A DNA stretch of 64,000 bases from Pseudomonas sp. SID14000 (GCF_002165135.1 NZ_NFZQ01000003.1:186001-250000); one strand, 5' to 3'. Positions 19,047-28,021 are shown, numbered from the stretch's first letter. Translations and numbers: made by a program. Notes: generated by a model not told the origin, from the letters alone.

Positions 19047-19571
19047 ATGAAAACCCTCGTCGACCACCTGAGCCAATACGCCAGCTACCACCGCGACCCA
19101 CGCAACATCGCCACCCACTTCGTCGGTATCCCGATGATCGTGCTGGCGGTGACCATCCTGCTGTCGCGCCCGGGTTGGGAGGTGGCCGGCATGTGGCTGT
19201 CCCCTGCCCTGCCGGCGGCGGCAGCCTCGGTCTGGTTCTACCTGCGTCTGGACCTGCGCTTCGGCCTGGTGATGGGGTTGTTGTTGGGGCTATGCCTGTG
19301 GGTCGGCCAGGTGCTGGCGATGCAGACGACAGCGCTGTGGCTCGGCGCCGGGCTGGGGGCGTTCGTGGTGGGCTGGATCATCCAGTTCGTTGGCCATTAC
19401 TACGAAGGCCGCAAGCCGGCGTTTGTCGATGATGTCAGCGGGCTGATCATCGGGCCGCTGTTCGTGGTGGCAGAAGCTGCGTTCATGCTGGGCCTGTGCC
19501 CGGCCCTGAAGCGTGCTGTCGAGACCAACGCCGGCCCGGTGGCCATGCGGCAGAAGAATGCGGCCATGTAA
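19047..19571 (+). CDS. Mpo1/YGL010w-like (DUF962) membrane protein
   Basis: A 174-residue protein of the DUF962 family, related to yeast Mpo1, an Fe(II)-dependent 2-hydroxy fatty acid dioxygenase. Conserved histidines appear in SYHRDPRNIATHFVGIP near the N-terminus and in IQFVGHYYEGRKPA (about residues 110-123). Four hydrophobic segments are predicted. The ATG has a CAGGGAGG site upstream. It converges with pcaC. The dioxygenase activity is known only for eukaryotic members, so the function here is tentative. Confidence 0.8.
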   Translation: MKTLVDHLSQYASYHRDPRNIATHFVGIPMIVLAVTILLSRPGWEVAGMWLSPALPAAAASVWFYLRLDLRFGLVMGLLLGLCLWVGQVLAMQTTALWLGAGLGAFVVGWIIQFVGHYYEGRKPAFVDDVSGLIIGPLFVVAEAAFMLGLCPALKRAVETNAGPVAMRQKNAAM

Positions 19572-19602
19572 ACACTCCATGGCCCTACCGCTGGTATAGG
19601 CA

Positions 19603-19998
19603 TTACTGCTGTCGCGACTCTATACCCAGTTCATCCCACACCGACTCAGCCAGGTGGAAAGTGGCATTTGCCGCCGGAATGCCGCAATAGATCGCGCTCT
19701 GCATCAGCACTTCCTTGATCTCGTCGCGGGTCACGCCGTTGTTGGCTGCCGCGCGCAGGTGCAGCTTCAGCTCGTCGTTGCGGTTCATGCCGATCAGCAT
19801 GGCGATGGTAATCAGGCTTCGGGTATGCCGTGGCAGGCCCGGGCGGGTCCAGATGTCACCCCAGGCGTGGCGGGTGATCATCTCCTGGAACTCGCCATTG
19901 AAGTCGTTGAGTTTCTCCAGGCTGCGGTCCACGTGGGCATCGCCAAGCACTGCGCGGCGTACTTGCATACCGGCGTCGTAACGTTGTTTCTCGTCCAT
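19603..19998 (-). CDS. pcaC: 4-carboxymuconolactone decarboxylase PcaC
   Basis: A 131-residue AhpD/CMD-fold enzyme that decarboxylates 4-carboxymuconolactone to beta-ketoadipate enol-lactone. Visible family marks are RRAVLGDAHVDRSLEKLNDFNGEFQEMITRHAWGDIWTRPGL and the helix VTRDEIKEVLMQSAIYCGIPAA, in which the CMD active-site region lies. The open frame extends upstream inside pcaD; the ATG at 19998 starts MDEKQRYDAG as in known PcaC and lies 10 nt after the pcaD stop. It is the last gene of the pcaBDC run. Confidence 0.95.
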   Translation of the reverse strand: MDEKQRYDAGMQVRRAVLGDAHVDRSLEKLNDFNGEFQEMITRHAWGDIWTRPGLPRHTRSLITIAMLIGMNRNDELKLHLRAAANNGVTRDEIKEVLMQSAIYCGIPAANATFHLAESVWDELGIESRQQ

Positions 19999-20008
19999 GG
20001 CGTTGTCC

Positions 20009-20800
20009 TCAGTGAGCCAGCAGGAAGTCGAGCACGCGGCGGCTGAAGCGCTCGCCGATTTCGACGTTGGACAGGTGTGCCGCCGGGAAGTCGACGTACT
20101 CGGCACCTTCGATACCGGCCTGCATGAAACGGCCGTGCTCCGGGGTGGTCACCACGTCTTCGGTACCGGCAACGATCAGCGCTGGCACCCGGATACGGCC
20201 CAACTGCTCGCGGTAATCGGCATCTCGCACCGCTGCGCAGTTGCCGGCATAACCTTGTGGGCTGGTTTGCGCCAGCATCTGGCAGATGCGCTGGGCTTGC
20301 GCTGGCTGGGCCTGGGCGAAGCCAGGGGTGAACCAGCGGGCGATGGAGGCATCGCGCAGGTCGACCATGGCCTGCTGGCCACCCTTGAGCACGGTGTCGA
20401 TGCGGGTGTTCCACACCTCGTCGTTGGCGATTCTGGCGGCGGTGTTGCACAGGGTCAGGCTGTGCAGGCGCTGGCCTGCATTGATGCCCAGCCACTGGCC
20501 GATCAGGCCACCCATAGACAGGCCGACGAAATGCGCCTTGGCGATGTCCAGGCCATCGAGCAGGGCCAGCACGTCACGGCCCAGCTGTTCGATGCTGTAA
20601 GGGCCTTCAGTGACCAGCGACCCACCGTGGCCACGGGTATCGTAGCGCAGCACGCGCAAGTGCTGGCTCCACAGGGGAATCTGCGTGTCCCACATACCCA
20701 GGTCGGTGCCCAGCGAGTTGGACAGGAGCAGCACCGGGGCGTTTTCCGGGCCATCGATCTGGTAGTTCAAAACGCCATCGGCCAGTTGCAAGTGCGCCAC
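20009..20800 (-). CDS. pcaD: 3-oxoadipate enol-lactonase PcaD
   Basis: A 263-residue alpha/beta hydrolase that hydrolyses beta-ketoadipate enol-lactone to beta-ketoadipate. The nucleophile elbow GLSMGG places the catalytic Ser at 95. RYDTRGHGGS (residues 52-61) is the usual strand-4 motif, and a late Asp (GTEDVVTTPEHG) and His (AAHLSN) complete the triad. It lies 11 nt after pcaB and 10 nt before pcaC on the same strand. Confidence 0.95.
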   Translation of the reverse strand: MAHLQLADGVLNYQIDGPENAPVLLLSNSLGTDLGMWDTQIPLWSQHLRVLRYDTRGHGGSLVTEGPYSIEQLGRDVLALLDGLDIAKAHFVGLSMGGLIGQWLGINAGQRLHSLTLCNTAARIANDEVWNTRIDTVLKGGQQAMVDLRDASIARWFTPGFAQAQPAQAQRICQMLAQTSPQGYAGNCAAVRDADYREQLGRIRVPALIVAGTEDVVTTPEHGRFMQAGIEGAEYVDFPAAHLSNVEIGERFSRRVLDFLLAH

Positions 20801-20811
20801 AGCGGTCTCCT

Positions 20812-22164
20812 TCAGGCAGTGAAACGTTGATGTTCGGACACGGCGCGCGCTACCCAGACGCGGGCCTGCCCCAGGTAATGGGCAGGGTCGAGCAGGCGAT
20901 CGAGTTCTTCGGCAGACAGTTCGGCGCTGACCTGCGGCTCGTCACCCAGCACGGCACGCAGGTGGCGCTGTTCGGCTACGGCGCGCTGGCAGCACTGCTC
21001 CAGCAGGTGGTGGGCGCGGTCGCGACCCAGGCGCTGGGCGAGGACGATGCTCACCGCTTCGGCCAGCACCAGCCCCTGGGTCAGGTCGAGGTTACGGCGC
21101 ATGCGCACGGCATCCACCTCCATGCCATCGGCAATCACCTGGGCCTGGCGCAGTGCACCGGAGACCAGGCAGCAGATATCCGGCAGGGTTTCCCATTCGG
21201 CATGCCACAAGCCGAGGCTGCGCTCGTGCTCCTGGGGCATGGCAGCGAGCATCGTCGAGACCAGGCCCGGCACTCGGGTCGCGGCACCGATCAGTACTGC
21301 GGCGCCCACCGGGTTGCGCTTGTGCGGCATGGTCGAGGAACCGCCCTTGCCCGGCGCGGAGGGCTCGAACAGTTCCCCCGCCTCGGTCTGCATCAGCAGG
21401 CTGACATCTCGGCCGAACTTGCCCAGGCTACCCGCCACCAGGCCCAGCACCGAGGCAAACTCCACCAGACGGTCGCGCTGGGTGTGCCAGGGCTGCTCGG
21501 GCAGGCTCAGCTTGAGCTGCTCGGCCAGGGCTTCGGCCACCGGCATCGCCTTGCTGCCCAGGGCGGCCAGGCTGCCCGAGGCGCCACCAAACTGCAGCAC
21601 CAGCAAGCGTGGGCGTAGCTCTTGCAGCCGTTGGCGGTGACGGGTCAAGGCGCCCAGCACACCAGCCAGTTTCATGCCCAGGGTCACCGGGGTGGCGTGC
21701 TGCAACCAGGTGCGCCCCACCAGAGGCGTGTCGGCGTACTGCAAGGCCTGGCGCGACAAGGTGTCGGCCAGTTTGCCCAGGTCGGCTTCGATCAGCTCGA
21801 GGGCAGCGCGCAGTTGCAGGACCAGGCCGGTGTCCATCGCGTCCTGGCTGGTGGCGCCCAGGTGCACGTAACGCTCGGCCTCGGGCACGCCACTGGCGAT
21901 CACCTTGCCCAACGCCTTCACTAGCGGGATCGCCGAGTTGCCAGCAGTGGCGATGGCATTGGCCAGCGCGCCAACGTCATAGCGCTCGGCGTGGCAGGCC
22001 GCCTCGATGGCCGCCACCGCGCTGTGCGGGACCAGCCCGGCAGCCGCCTCGGCCCGCGCCAGCGCCGCTTCGAAATCGAGCATGCCCTGCAGGCGGCCAC
22101 GGTCGGAGAAGATCTCGCGCATGGCCGGCGCGGTGATGTAGGCGTCGAACAGTTGGTTGGTCAT
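20812..22164 (-). CDS. pcaB: 3-carboxy-cis,cis-muconate cycloisomerase PcaB
   Basis: A 450-residue member of the fumarase/aspartase superfamily. The signature GSSTMPHKRNP lies at residues 275-285 with its catalytic Ser, and HLGATSQDAMDTG (101-113) and RTWLQHATPVTLGMK (151-165) give the other two active-site regions. It lactonizes 3-carboxymuconate formed from protocatechuate. It is separated from pcaF by a 202-bp gap with a REP pair, so pcaBDC could be a separate or attenuated transcript. The ATG is preceded by AAGGACATGGC. Confidence 0.95.
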   Translation of the reverse strand: MTNQLFDAYITAPAMREIFSDRGRLQGMLDFEAALARAEAAAGLVPHSAVAAIEAACHAERYDVGALANAIATAGNSAIPLVKALGKVIASGVPEAERYVHLGATSQDAMDTGLVLQLRAALELIEADLGKLADTLSRQALQYADTPLVGRTWLQHATPVTLGMKLAGVLGALTRHRQRLQELRPRLLVLQFGGASGSLAALGSKAMPVAEALAEQLKLSLPEQPWHTQRDRLVEFASVLGLVAGSLGKFGRDVSLLMQTEAGELFEPSAPGKGGSSTMPHKRNPVGAAVLIGAATRVPGLVSTMLAAMPQEHERSLGLWHAEWETLPDICCLVSGALRQAQVIADGMEVDAVRMRRNLDLTQGLVLAEAVSIVLAQRLGRDRAHHLLEQCCQRAVAEQRHLRAVLGDEPQVSAELSAEELDRLLDPAHYLGQARVWVARAVSEHQRFTA

Positions 22165-22265
22165 GCCATGTCCTTAATTATCATGGTGCGCAGGTAATTC
22201 TAGACACCCCTGGTTACACACTCGGTTCGCTATCTGACTGGCAACTGGCCTTGTGCCTGACAGGA

Positions 22266-22361
22266 CCGGCCTCTTCGCGGGCAAGCCCGCTCCCACAGGT
22301 CCCGTTGTGCAGTGGGCAACGATTATCCTGTGGGAGCGGGCTTGCCCGCGAAGAGGCCGGT
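22266..22361. repeat. REP pair, family A variant, between pcaF and pcaB
   Basis: Inverted doublet with core GCGGGCAAGCCCGC. It lies between two genes on the same strand, so a stem could form inside the pca transcript and change expression of pcaBDC relative to pcaF. Confidence 0.94.
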
Positions 22362-22366
22362 ACAGG

Positions 22367-23569
22367 TCAAACCCGCTCGATGGCCAGCGCCAAACCTTGG
22401 CCTACGCCTACGCACATGGTCGCCAGCCCCTTGCGCCCACCACTTTTCTCCAGTTGGTGAAGCGCGGTCAGCACAAGGCGCGCACCGCTCATGCCCAGCG
22501 GGTGGCCCAGGGCGATGGCACCGCCGTTGGGGTTCACCTGCGGCGCATCGTCGGCCACACCCAGCTCACGCAGCACCGCCAAACCCTGGCTGGCAAAGGC
22601 TTCGTTAAGCTCGATCACATCGAAATCATTCACCGCCACACCCAGACGCTCGGTCAACTTGCGCACCGCCGGCACCGGGCCGATGCCCATCACTCGCGGT
22701 GCAACACCGGCGCTGGCCATGCCCAGTACCCGGGCACGTGGGGTCAGGCCATGTTTCTTCACCGCCTCGGCCGAAGCCAGGATCAACGCCGCAGCACCGT
22801 CGTTCACGCCCGAAGCGTTGCCGGCGGTGACGGTCTTGTCCGGGCCGTTGACCGGCTTGAGCCTGGTCAGGGCTTCCAGTGTGGTTTCCGGGCGCAGATG
22901 CTCGTCACGCTCGACGATGGTCTCGCCCTTCTTGTGCGCGATACGCACCGGCACGATTTCTTCGGCGAAGAAACCGGCGGCCTGGGCGGCAGCAGCCTTC
23001 TGCTGGCTGCGCAGGGCAAAAGCGTCCTGGTCAGCGCGCGAAACCTGGTAATCGTCAGCCACGTTGTCGGCGGTTTCCGGCATGGAGTCCACGCCGTACT
23101 GGCTCTTCATCAGCGGGTTGATGAAACGCCAGCCGATGGTGGTGTCTTCAAGCTTCATGTTACGCGAGTAGCCGCTTTCGGCTTTGCCCATGACGAACGG
23201 GGCACGCGACATCGACTCGACGCCACCGGCAATCGCCAGCTCCATTTCGCCGCTGGCAATGGCGCGGAAGGCAGTGCCGATGGCATCCATGCCCGACGCG
23301 CACAGGCGGTTCAGGGTAACGCCCGGGACGCTCTCCGGCAGGCCGGCCAGCAGCAGCGCCATGCGCGCTACGTTGCGGTTGTCTTCACCGGCCTGGTTGG
23401 CGCAGCCGAAGAACACTTCGTCAACTTGATCCCACTGCACGCTGGGGTTGCGCTCGATCAGCGCTTTCAGCGGCACGGCGGCAAGGTCGTCGGCCCGCAC
23501 GCCGGCCAGGGCGCCGCCGAAGCGGCCGATCGGGGTGCGAATGGCGTCACAGATGAATACGTCACGCAT
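22367..23569 (-). CDS. pcaF: 3-oxoadipyl-CoA thiolase PcaF
   Basis: A 400-residue thiolase, full length. The acyl-accepting Cys90 is in [13 protein letters not shown], the histidine motif [17 protein letters not shown] lies near residues 345-361, and the second cysteine motif [14 protein letters not shown] ends the protein. It splits 3-oxoadipyl-CoA to succinyl-CoA and acetyl-CoA. Its ATG overlaps the catJ stop by 1 nt (TGATG), which couples the thiolase to the CoA-transferase. From residue 1 ([21 protein letters not shown]) it matches PcaF/PaaJ thiolases. Confidence 0.95.
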   Translation of the reverse strand: MRDVFICDAIRTPIGRFGGALAGVRADDLAAVPLKALIERNPSVQWDQVDEVFFGCANQAGEDNRNVARMALLLAGLPESVPGVTLNRLCASGMDAIGTAFRAIASGEMELAIAGGVESMSRAPFVMGKAESGYSRNMKLEDTTIGWRFINPLMKSQYGVDSMPETADNVADDYQVSRADQDAFALRSQQKAAAAQAAGFFAEEIVPVRIAHKKGETIVERDEHLRPETTLEALTRLKPVNGPDKTVTAGNASGVNDGAAALILASAEAVKKHGLTPRARVLGMASAGVAPRVMGIGPVPAVRKLTERLGVAVNDFDVIELNEAFASQGLAVLRELGVADDAPQVNPNGGAIALGHPLGMSGARLVLTALHQLEKSGGRKGLATMCVGVGQGLALAIERV

Positions 23570-24348
23570 CAGGCTTCTCCTGCCACCTGGCCATGGGCCG
23601 CGGCGGTACGGGCTTCGAGGTCACGCAGGGCGGACAGCTCGACTTCGGTAGGTTCGGCAGTGGTCTGCACATCGTCGGCAAAGCGGATCGCCCAGCCAGT
23701 GTCGGCGATGATCTGCTCACGGGTCACGCCCGGGTGGATGGCGGTGACGACGAATTCGTGGGTGCCGGCTTCCGGCTCCATGATGCACAAGTCGGTGATG
23801 ATGCCGACCGGGCCATCGCCTGGCAGGCCAAGGCGTTTGCGCGAGTCACCGCCTTCACCGTGGCCAACCGAGGTGATGAAGTCCAGCTTGTCGACGAAGG
23901 CACGCGGCGACTGCTTGAGGATAATCAGCACCTGCTTGGCGGAACCGGCGATTTCCGGTGCGCCACCAGCACCCGGCAGGCGGGTTTTCGGGGCGTGATA
24001 ATCACCGACCACGGTAGTGTTGATGTTGCCGAAGCGGTCGACCTGGGCGGCACCGAGGAAGCCGACATCGATGCGCCCACCTTGCAGCCAGTAGCGGAAG
24101 ATCTCGCCGGTCGGCACCACGGTGTCAGCGGTTTCGGCCAGTTCGCCGTCACCGATCGATAGCGGCAGCACGCTTGGCTTGGCCCCGATCGGGCCGGATT
24201 CGTAGATCAGCACCACGTCAGGCGACGAGGTCAGGCGCGCCAGGTTGGCAGCCTTGGATGGCAGGCCGATGCCGACGAAGCACACAGCACCGTTGCGCAG
24301 GCGACGGGCTGCGGCGACGGTCATCATTTCGGAAGTGGAGTAGCTCAT
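23569..24348 (-). CDS. catJ: 3-oxoadipate CoA-transferase beta subunit, CatJ/glutaconate type
   Basis: A 259-residue family I CoA-transferase beta subunit. The probable catalytic glutamate is E50 in LIYESGPIGA. The ESG motif is that of glutaconate CoA-transferase and CatJ, not the SENG of short PcaJ/SCOT enzymes. GFLGAAQVDRFGNINTTVVGDY follows. It transfers CoA from succinyl-CoA to beta-ketoadipate together with the alpha subunit. The start overlaps the catI stop by 4 nt (ATGA) and the stop overlaps pcaF, so the three are tightly coupled. Other databases may call it pcaJ. Confidence 0.88.
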   Translation of the reverse strand: MSYSTSEMMTVAAARRLRNGAVCFVGIGLPSKAANLARLTSSPDVVLIYESGPIGAKPSVLPLSIGDGELAETADTVVPTGEIFRYWLQGGRIDVGFLGAAQVDRFGNINTTVVGDYHAPKTRLPGAGGAPEIAGSAKQVLIILKQSPRAFVDKLDFITSVGHGEGGDSRKRLGLPGDGPVGIITDLCIMEPEAGTHEFVVTAIHPGVTREQIIADTGWAIRFADDVQTTAEPTEVELSALRDLEARTAAAHGQVAGEA

Positions 24349-25205
24349 TGTGCGGCCTCCGCAGTGCTGGCCAGCTTGGCCTTAAATTCGTTGAAATCGG
24401 CAGTGCCACGGATGTAGGTGTCGATCCAGGCGGTGAACGATTCGCGGCTGCGCGCAATCGGGTCCCAGGCCTGGTAGAAGCGGTTGTCACGCTCGTAGTA
24501 GCCGTGGGCATAGGACGGGTGCGCACCACCAGGTACCAGGCATACCGCGCTCAGGGCCCAGGTCGGCAGCACGCAGGCGTTCATCGGGGCCTGCAGGTCG
24601 TCGACGATTTCCTCGACGGTGACGATGCAGCGCTTGGCGGCCAGGGCGGCTTCCTTCTGCACACCGAGAATACCCCACAGCAGCACGTTGCCTTTGCGGT
24701 CGGCCTTTTGCGCGTGGATCACGGTAACGTCCGGGCGCACCGACGGCACCGCTGCCAGCACTTCCCCGGTGAACGGGCAGGTGACGCTTTTGATCAGCGG
24801 GTTGACCTTCGGCAGGTCGGAACCGGCGTAGGCACGCAGCACGGCGAACGGCAGGCCAGATGCACCGGCGACATAGGCGTTGGCCAGGTCGGCGTGGCTG
24901 TGCTCTTCGATTTCGATGGCGTGCGGCCACTGTTTCTCGACGGCATCACGCAGGCGGTGCAGCGAACCGACACCTGGGTTCCCCCCCCAGGAGAAGATCA
25001 GCTTGCTGGCGCAACCGGCGCCGATCAGCTGGTCGTAGATCAGGTCCGGAGTCATGCGCACCAGGGTCAGGTCGCGCTTGCCCTGACGGATGATCTCGTG
25101 GCCGGCGGCAGTCGGGATCAGGTGGGTAAAACCTTCGAGGGCGACGGTATCGCCATCCTGGATGAACTGCTTCACGGCTTCGTGAAGCGGGAGAATTGCA
25201 GCCAT
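24345..25205 (-). CDS. catI: 3-oxoadipate CoA-transferase alpha subunit, CatI/glutaconate type
   Basis: A 286-residue alpha subunit, longer than the roughly 230-residue PcaI of P. putida PRS2000/KT2440 and in line with CatI of P. knackmussii. Family marks are VALEGFTHLIPTAAGHEIIRQ (residues 21-41), the glycine-rich SWGGNPGVGSLHRLRDAV and VIHAQKADRKGNVLLWG. The ATG at 25205 has an AGGAG site 8 nt upstream. Two PcaR boxes lie 66-98 bp upstream, so this is the PcaR-activated head gene of catIJ-pcaF. It may be labelled pcaI elsewhere. Confidence 0.87.
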   Translation of the reverse strand: MAAILPLHEAVKQFIQDGDTVALEGFTHLIPTAAGHEIIRQGKRDLTLVRMTPDLIYDQLIGAGCASKLIFSWGGNPGVGSLHRLRDAVEKQWPHAIEIEEHSHADLANAYVAGASGLPFAVLRAYAGSDLPKVNPLIKSVTCPFTGEVLAAVPSVRPDVTVIHAQKADRKGNVLLWGILGVQKEAALAAKRCIVTVEEIVDDLQAPMNACVLPTWALSAVCLVPGGAHPSYAHGYYERDNRFYQAWDPIARSRESFTAWIDTYIRGTADFNEFKAKLASTAEAAQ

Positions 25206-25270
25206 TTGGAGACTCCTGGTCAGGGTGCTTCGGTGAGCTCAGATTAAGGAGACTGGTGGGTGGCTTACAA

Positions 25271-25303
25271 TCCGATAATCGACTATTTGTGCGATTATCG
25301 AAC
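25271..25303. promoter_or_regulatory. PcaR operator of the catI/pcaI promoter
   Basis: On the minus strand the 15-mer GTTCGATAATCGCAC (25303-25289) is followed by an inverted second box with CGATTATCGG (25281-25272). The 15-mer equals the PcaR site I recall from the P. putida pcaIJ and pcaR promoters. It lies 66-98 bp before the catI ATG. Confidence 0.85.
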
Positions 25304-25343
25304 AATTTGTTGTCCTGCTACTCATTCACTACCGTGTCGAATT

Positions 25344-25411
25344 CTTCGCAGCACAAGGCTGCTCCTACAGGGGGCGGCGTCGCCTGTGTAGGAGCAGCCT
25401 TGTGCTGCGAA
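25344..25411. repeat. Inverted repeat, family B-related, between pcaK and catI
   Basis: TTCGCAGCACAAGGCTGCTC and its exact complement flank a GGCGGCGTCGCC core. It resembles family B, but AGCAGCCTTGTGCTGCGAA takes the place of GCGGCCTTGTGTCGCGAA. A GGGCCGCAAAGCGGCCC hairpin follows at 25411-25428. It separates pcaK from catI. Confidence 0.9.
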
Positions 25412-25435
25412 GGGCCGCAAAGCGGCCCCCGGGCC

Positions 25436-26782
25436 TCAAGTCGCGTCAGCGTGGCTCACCAGCCCTTTCACGATCACACCCACGGTCGCCAACCCCGCCG
25501 GCACCAGCAACGCTGTCAGTACCTGTTCGAAGTTCCAACCCAGCCCCAGCAACGTCGCACCACTCCAGGCCCCGAGAATCGCCCCGAAGCGGCCGATACC
25601 CAGCATCCACGATACCCCCGTGGCGCGGCCTTGGGTGGGATAGAAACGCGCCGCCAGCGACGGCATCGCCGACTGGGCGCCGTTCACGCACATGCCGGCG
25701 ACCAGCACCAGCGTGGCCAATACGGTGATGTTGCCCAGGCTCTGCCCCACGGCGTAGGCGAACACCCCGGCCAGCAGGTAGAAAATGCCGATCACCTTGT
25801 GCGGATTGAAGCGGTCCATGGCCCAGCCCACGCCGACGGCACTCAGCACGCCACCGAACTGGAACAGGGCGCCGATGAAAGCAGCCTGCTCCATGCTCGC
25901 GCCGCTGTCGCGCATCAAGGTTGGCAGCCAGCTGGTCAGCAGATAGACGATCACCAGGCCCATGAAGTAGGTCAGCCACAGCAACATGGTGCCCGTGCCG
26001 TAAGTGCCGGAGAAGATCAGCGCAAACACGTTGCGCGCGGCCACCGCCTTCTGTTCCGGTACGCTGAAGCTGCCCGCCTCGGCCACGACCTGCGGCGCGA
26101 TGGGCGACAAGGTCTTGCGCACCTTGTCGGTACCCCGGTTACGCACCACCAGGAACCGCGCCGACTCCGGCAACCACACCATCAGCACCAGCGCCAGCAG
26201 CAACGGCAGCACGCCACCGATCACCAGCAGGCTGTGCCAACCGTAGGCCGGGATCATCTTGGCGGAAATGAAACCACCACCGGCCATACCCAGGTTGAAG
26301 CCGCAGAACATGCTGGTCACCAGCAGCGACTTGAGGCGCTCGGGGGTGTATTCAGACAAAAGCGTAGTGGCGTTGGGCATGCCTGCGCCAAGGCCCAGAC
26401 CGGTCAGAAAGCGCAACACCAGCAACTGGTCGACGTTGCTGGCATAGGCCGAGGCCAGGCTGAAGCCGCCGAATACCAGCACCGCGCCGACCAATACGCC
26501 CTTGCGGCCAAAACGGTCGGCCAGCGGGCCGGAACCGAGGGCACCGAACACCATGCCGATCAATGCAGCGCTCATGACCGGGCCGAGGCTGGCGCGGTCA
26601 ATCCCCCACTCCTGCGACAGGGCCGGGGCGATGAAGCCCATGGCAGCGGTGTCCAGGCCATCGAGGAAGACGATCAGGAAGCACAGCAGTACAACCCGCC
26701 ACTGGTAGCGGGACAGCGGCTGCTGATTGATGAACGACTGGACGTCGAGGCTTTTGCCGACGTTGGTTTGCGCTTGGTTCAT
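25436..26782 (-). CDS. pcaK: 4-hydroxybenzoate/protocatechuate MFS transporter PcaK
   Basis: A 448-residue aromatic acid/proton symporter of 12 TM segments, the same length as P. putida PcaK. TM1 contains the substrate-essential DGLD motif (D41 and D44), and the loop 2-3 motif reads GPLADRFGRKGVLVGA. In P. putida PcaK also serves as a chemotaxis receptor partner for 4-hydroxybenzoate. The frame opens further upstream, but MNQAQTNVGK at 26782 is the known start. It has its own 322-bp upstream region with one PcaR-like box and is separated from catI by an inverted repeat. Confidence 0.94.
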   Translation of the reverse strand: MNQAQTNVGKSLDVQSFINQQPLSRYQWRVVLLCFLIVFLDGLDTAAMGFIAPALSQEWGIDRASLGPVMSAALIGMVFGALGSGPLADRFGRKGVLVGAVLVFGGFSLASAYASNVDQLLVLRFLTGLGLGAGMPNATTLLSEYTPERLKSLLVTSMFCGFNLGMAGGGFISAKMIPAYGWHSLLVIGGVLPLLLALVLMVWLPESARFLVVRNRGTDKVRKTLSPIAPQVVAEAGSFSVPEQKAVAARNVFALIFSGTYGTGTMLLWLTYFMGLVIVYLLTSWLPTLMRDSGASMEQAAFIGALFQFGGVLSAVGVGWAMDRFNPHKVIGIFYLLAGVFAYAVGQSLGNITVLATLVLVAGMCVNGAQSAMPSLAARFYPTQGRATGVSWMLGIGRFGAILGAWSGATLLGLGWNFEQVLTALLVPAGLATVGVIVKGLVSHADAT

Positions 26783-27104
26783 TGTTGTTATCCAGAATGA
26801 GGGGCACAGCCGGACCACTGCACGCGATCAACCGGTACAGAGGACGATAGTTGGAGGAATGCAGCTGGCGTCAGCCTGGATACAACGGTACTGCGCGCGG
26901 GTGCGGCCGCGGCAGCGAGGGGACAGTATTCATGGTAAGTGCCTCTGATGTTTTTCTTGTTCGGTCGGCACAGCCGACCGTTGCGAGAGACATTAATCAG
27001 CAGGCGGAGGCGGCGCAATTCACCGCGAACGACACTGTGCGTTTATCGCACAGGAAAGGGTTTTTACTGTTTTATTTTGGGGGCACAAAGCGCCCGGGGG
27101 CACT
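26783..27104. other. 322-bp region upstream of pcaK
   Basis: No gene is supported between the pcaK start and the pcaR stop. The region holds the single PcaR-like box at 27037-27051 and should contain the pcaK promoter, which I cannot place with confidence. Confidence 0.6.
27037..27051. promoter_or_regulatory. Candidate PcaR half-operator upstream of pcaK
   Basis: GTGCGTTTATCGCAC matches the PcaR 15-mer GTGCGATTATCGAAC at 13 of 15 positions and is itself nearly palindromic. It lies 255 bp before the pcaK ATG. Unlike the other two sites no good second box stands beside it, so binding may be weaker. Confidence 0.5.
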
Positions 27105-27995
27105 TCAGCCAAACAACTGATGGCAAAGGTCCCGGCTCGCCGCCAACAAAATCGGCAAGAACCGCTGCTCCAGCTCACTGCGCGTCACCCGCCCAACGTG
27201 GGTACTCACATTCAACGCCGCCAACACCTGCCCCGAGGCGTCATACACGGGCACTGCAATCGAACGCAGCCCCTGCTCCAGCTCCTGGTCCACCACGCAC
27301 CAGCCCTGGGCACGTACCTGCTGGATACAGGCGAACAGTGACTCGGGGTCATGCAAGGTACGGCTGGTACGCGCCTTCAGGTCGGCACGTTCCAGGTATT
27401 CACGCAGGCTGGTGTCGTCCATGGCCGCCAACAGAATGCGCCCCATGGATGTGCAATAGGCAGGCAGGCGCCCGCCCACCGAGAGGTCGACCGAAATCAG
27501 CCGCTCCACCGTGGCCGAGCGGGCTATATAAAGAATGTCGTCACCTTCGAGCGTAGCCATGTTGGCCGCCTCGTGCAGCTGGTCGCTGATGCGGTCCAGG
27601 TAAGGCTGGGCAGAAATCGCCAGCGGTGTCGACGACAGGTACGCATGCCCGAGCGTCAGCACTTTGGGCAACAGCGAATAGGTGCGCCCGTCGGTGGTGG
27701 CATAACCCAGCTTGATCAACGTGTGCAGGCAACGGCGCACCGCCGCCCGGGGGATTTCTGTGCGGTGGCTGATCTGGGCGATGGTCAGGTGGCGCTTGCG
27801 TTCCTGGAAGGCCTGGATCACAGCCAGGCCACGCGCCAGGGAGGTCATGAAATCCGGGTCGCCGGTAAAGGCCTGGATGCGCTTGGCCGGGGAAGCCACG
27901 ATCGGCGGTGCCAGGGCTGCCGAGGCAGATCGTGCCTGCTCCGGATTGGCCGACTCTGGATTGACGGAATCGTTGGCCAGGGTTTCGTCACTCAT
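27105..27995 (-). CDS. pcaR: PcaR, IclR family regulator of the beta-ketoadipate pathway
   Basis: A 296-residue IclR-family activator/repressor. A 45-residue leader is followed by the winged helix (FMTSLARGLAVIQAFQERKRHLTIAQISHRTEIPRAAVRRCL, about residues 48-90) and the IclR effector domain with YCTSMGRILLAAMDD and RSIAVPVYDASGQVLAALNVS. Beta-ketoadipate is the known inducer. The ATG at 27995 (MSDETLAND) has GAGGTG upstream; an earlier ATG at 28055 would overlap the operator. It autoregulates through the double box next to its promoter. Confidence 0.95.
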   Translation of the reverse strand: MSDETLANDSVNPESANPEQARSASAALAPPIVASPAKRIQAFTGDPDFMTSLARGLAVIQAFQERKRHLTIAQISHRTEIPRAAVRRCLHTLIKLGYATTDGRTYSLLPKVLTLGHAYLSSTPLAISAQPYLDRISDQLHEAANMATLEGDDILYIARSATVERLISVDLSVGGRLPAYCTSMGRILLAAMDDTSLREYLERADLKARTSRTLHDPESLFACIQQVRAQGWCVVDQELEQGLRSIAVPVYDASGQVLAALNVSTHVGRVTRSELEQRFLPILLAASRDLCHQLFG

Positions 27996-28021
27996 CGCAC
28001 ACCTCAAAAAAACGCCCACTC

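Noticed and set aside
22226-22240. GTTCGCTATCTGACT before pcaB as a possible PcaR box
   Set aside because: Only 8 of 15 positions match the box, all but one in the first half, which is near chance for such a search.
25196-26800. A 534-codon plus-strand frame antisense to pcaK
   Set aside because: Gln/His/Arg-rich without domain; pcaK with D41/D44 is certain on the other strand.
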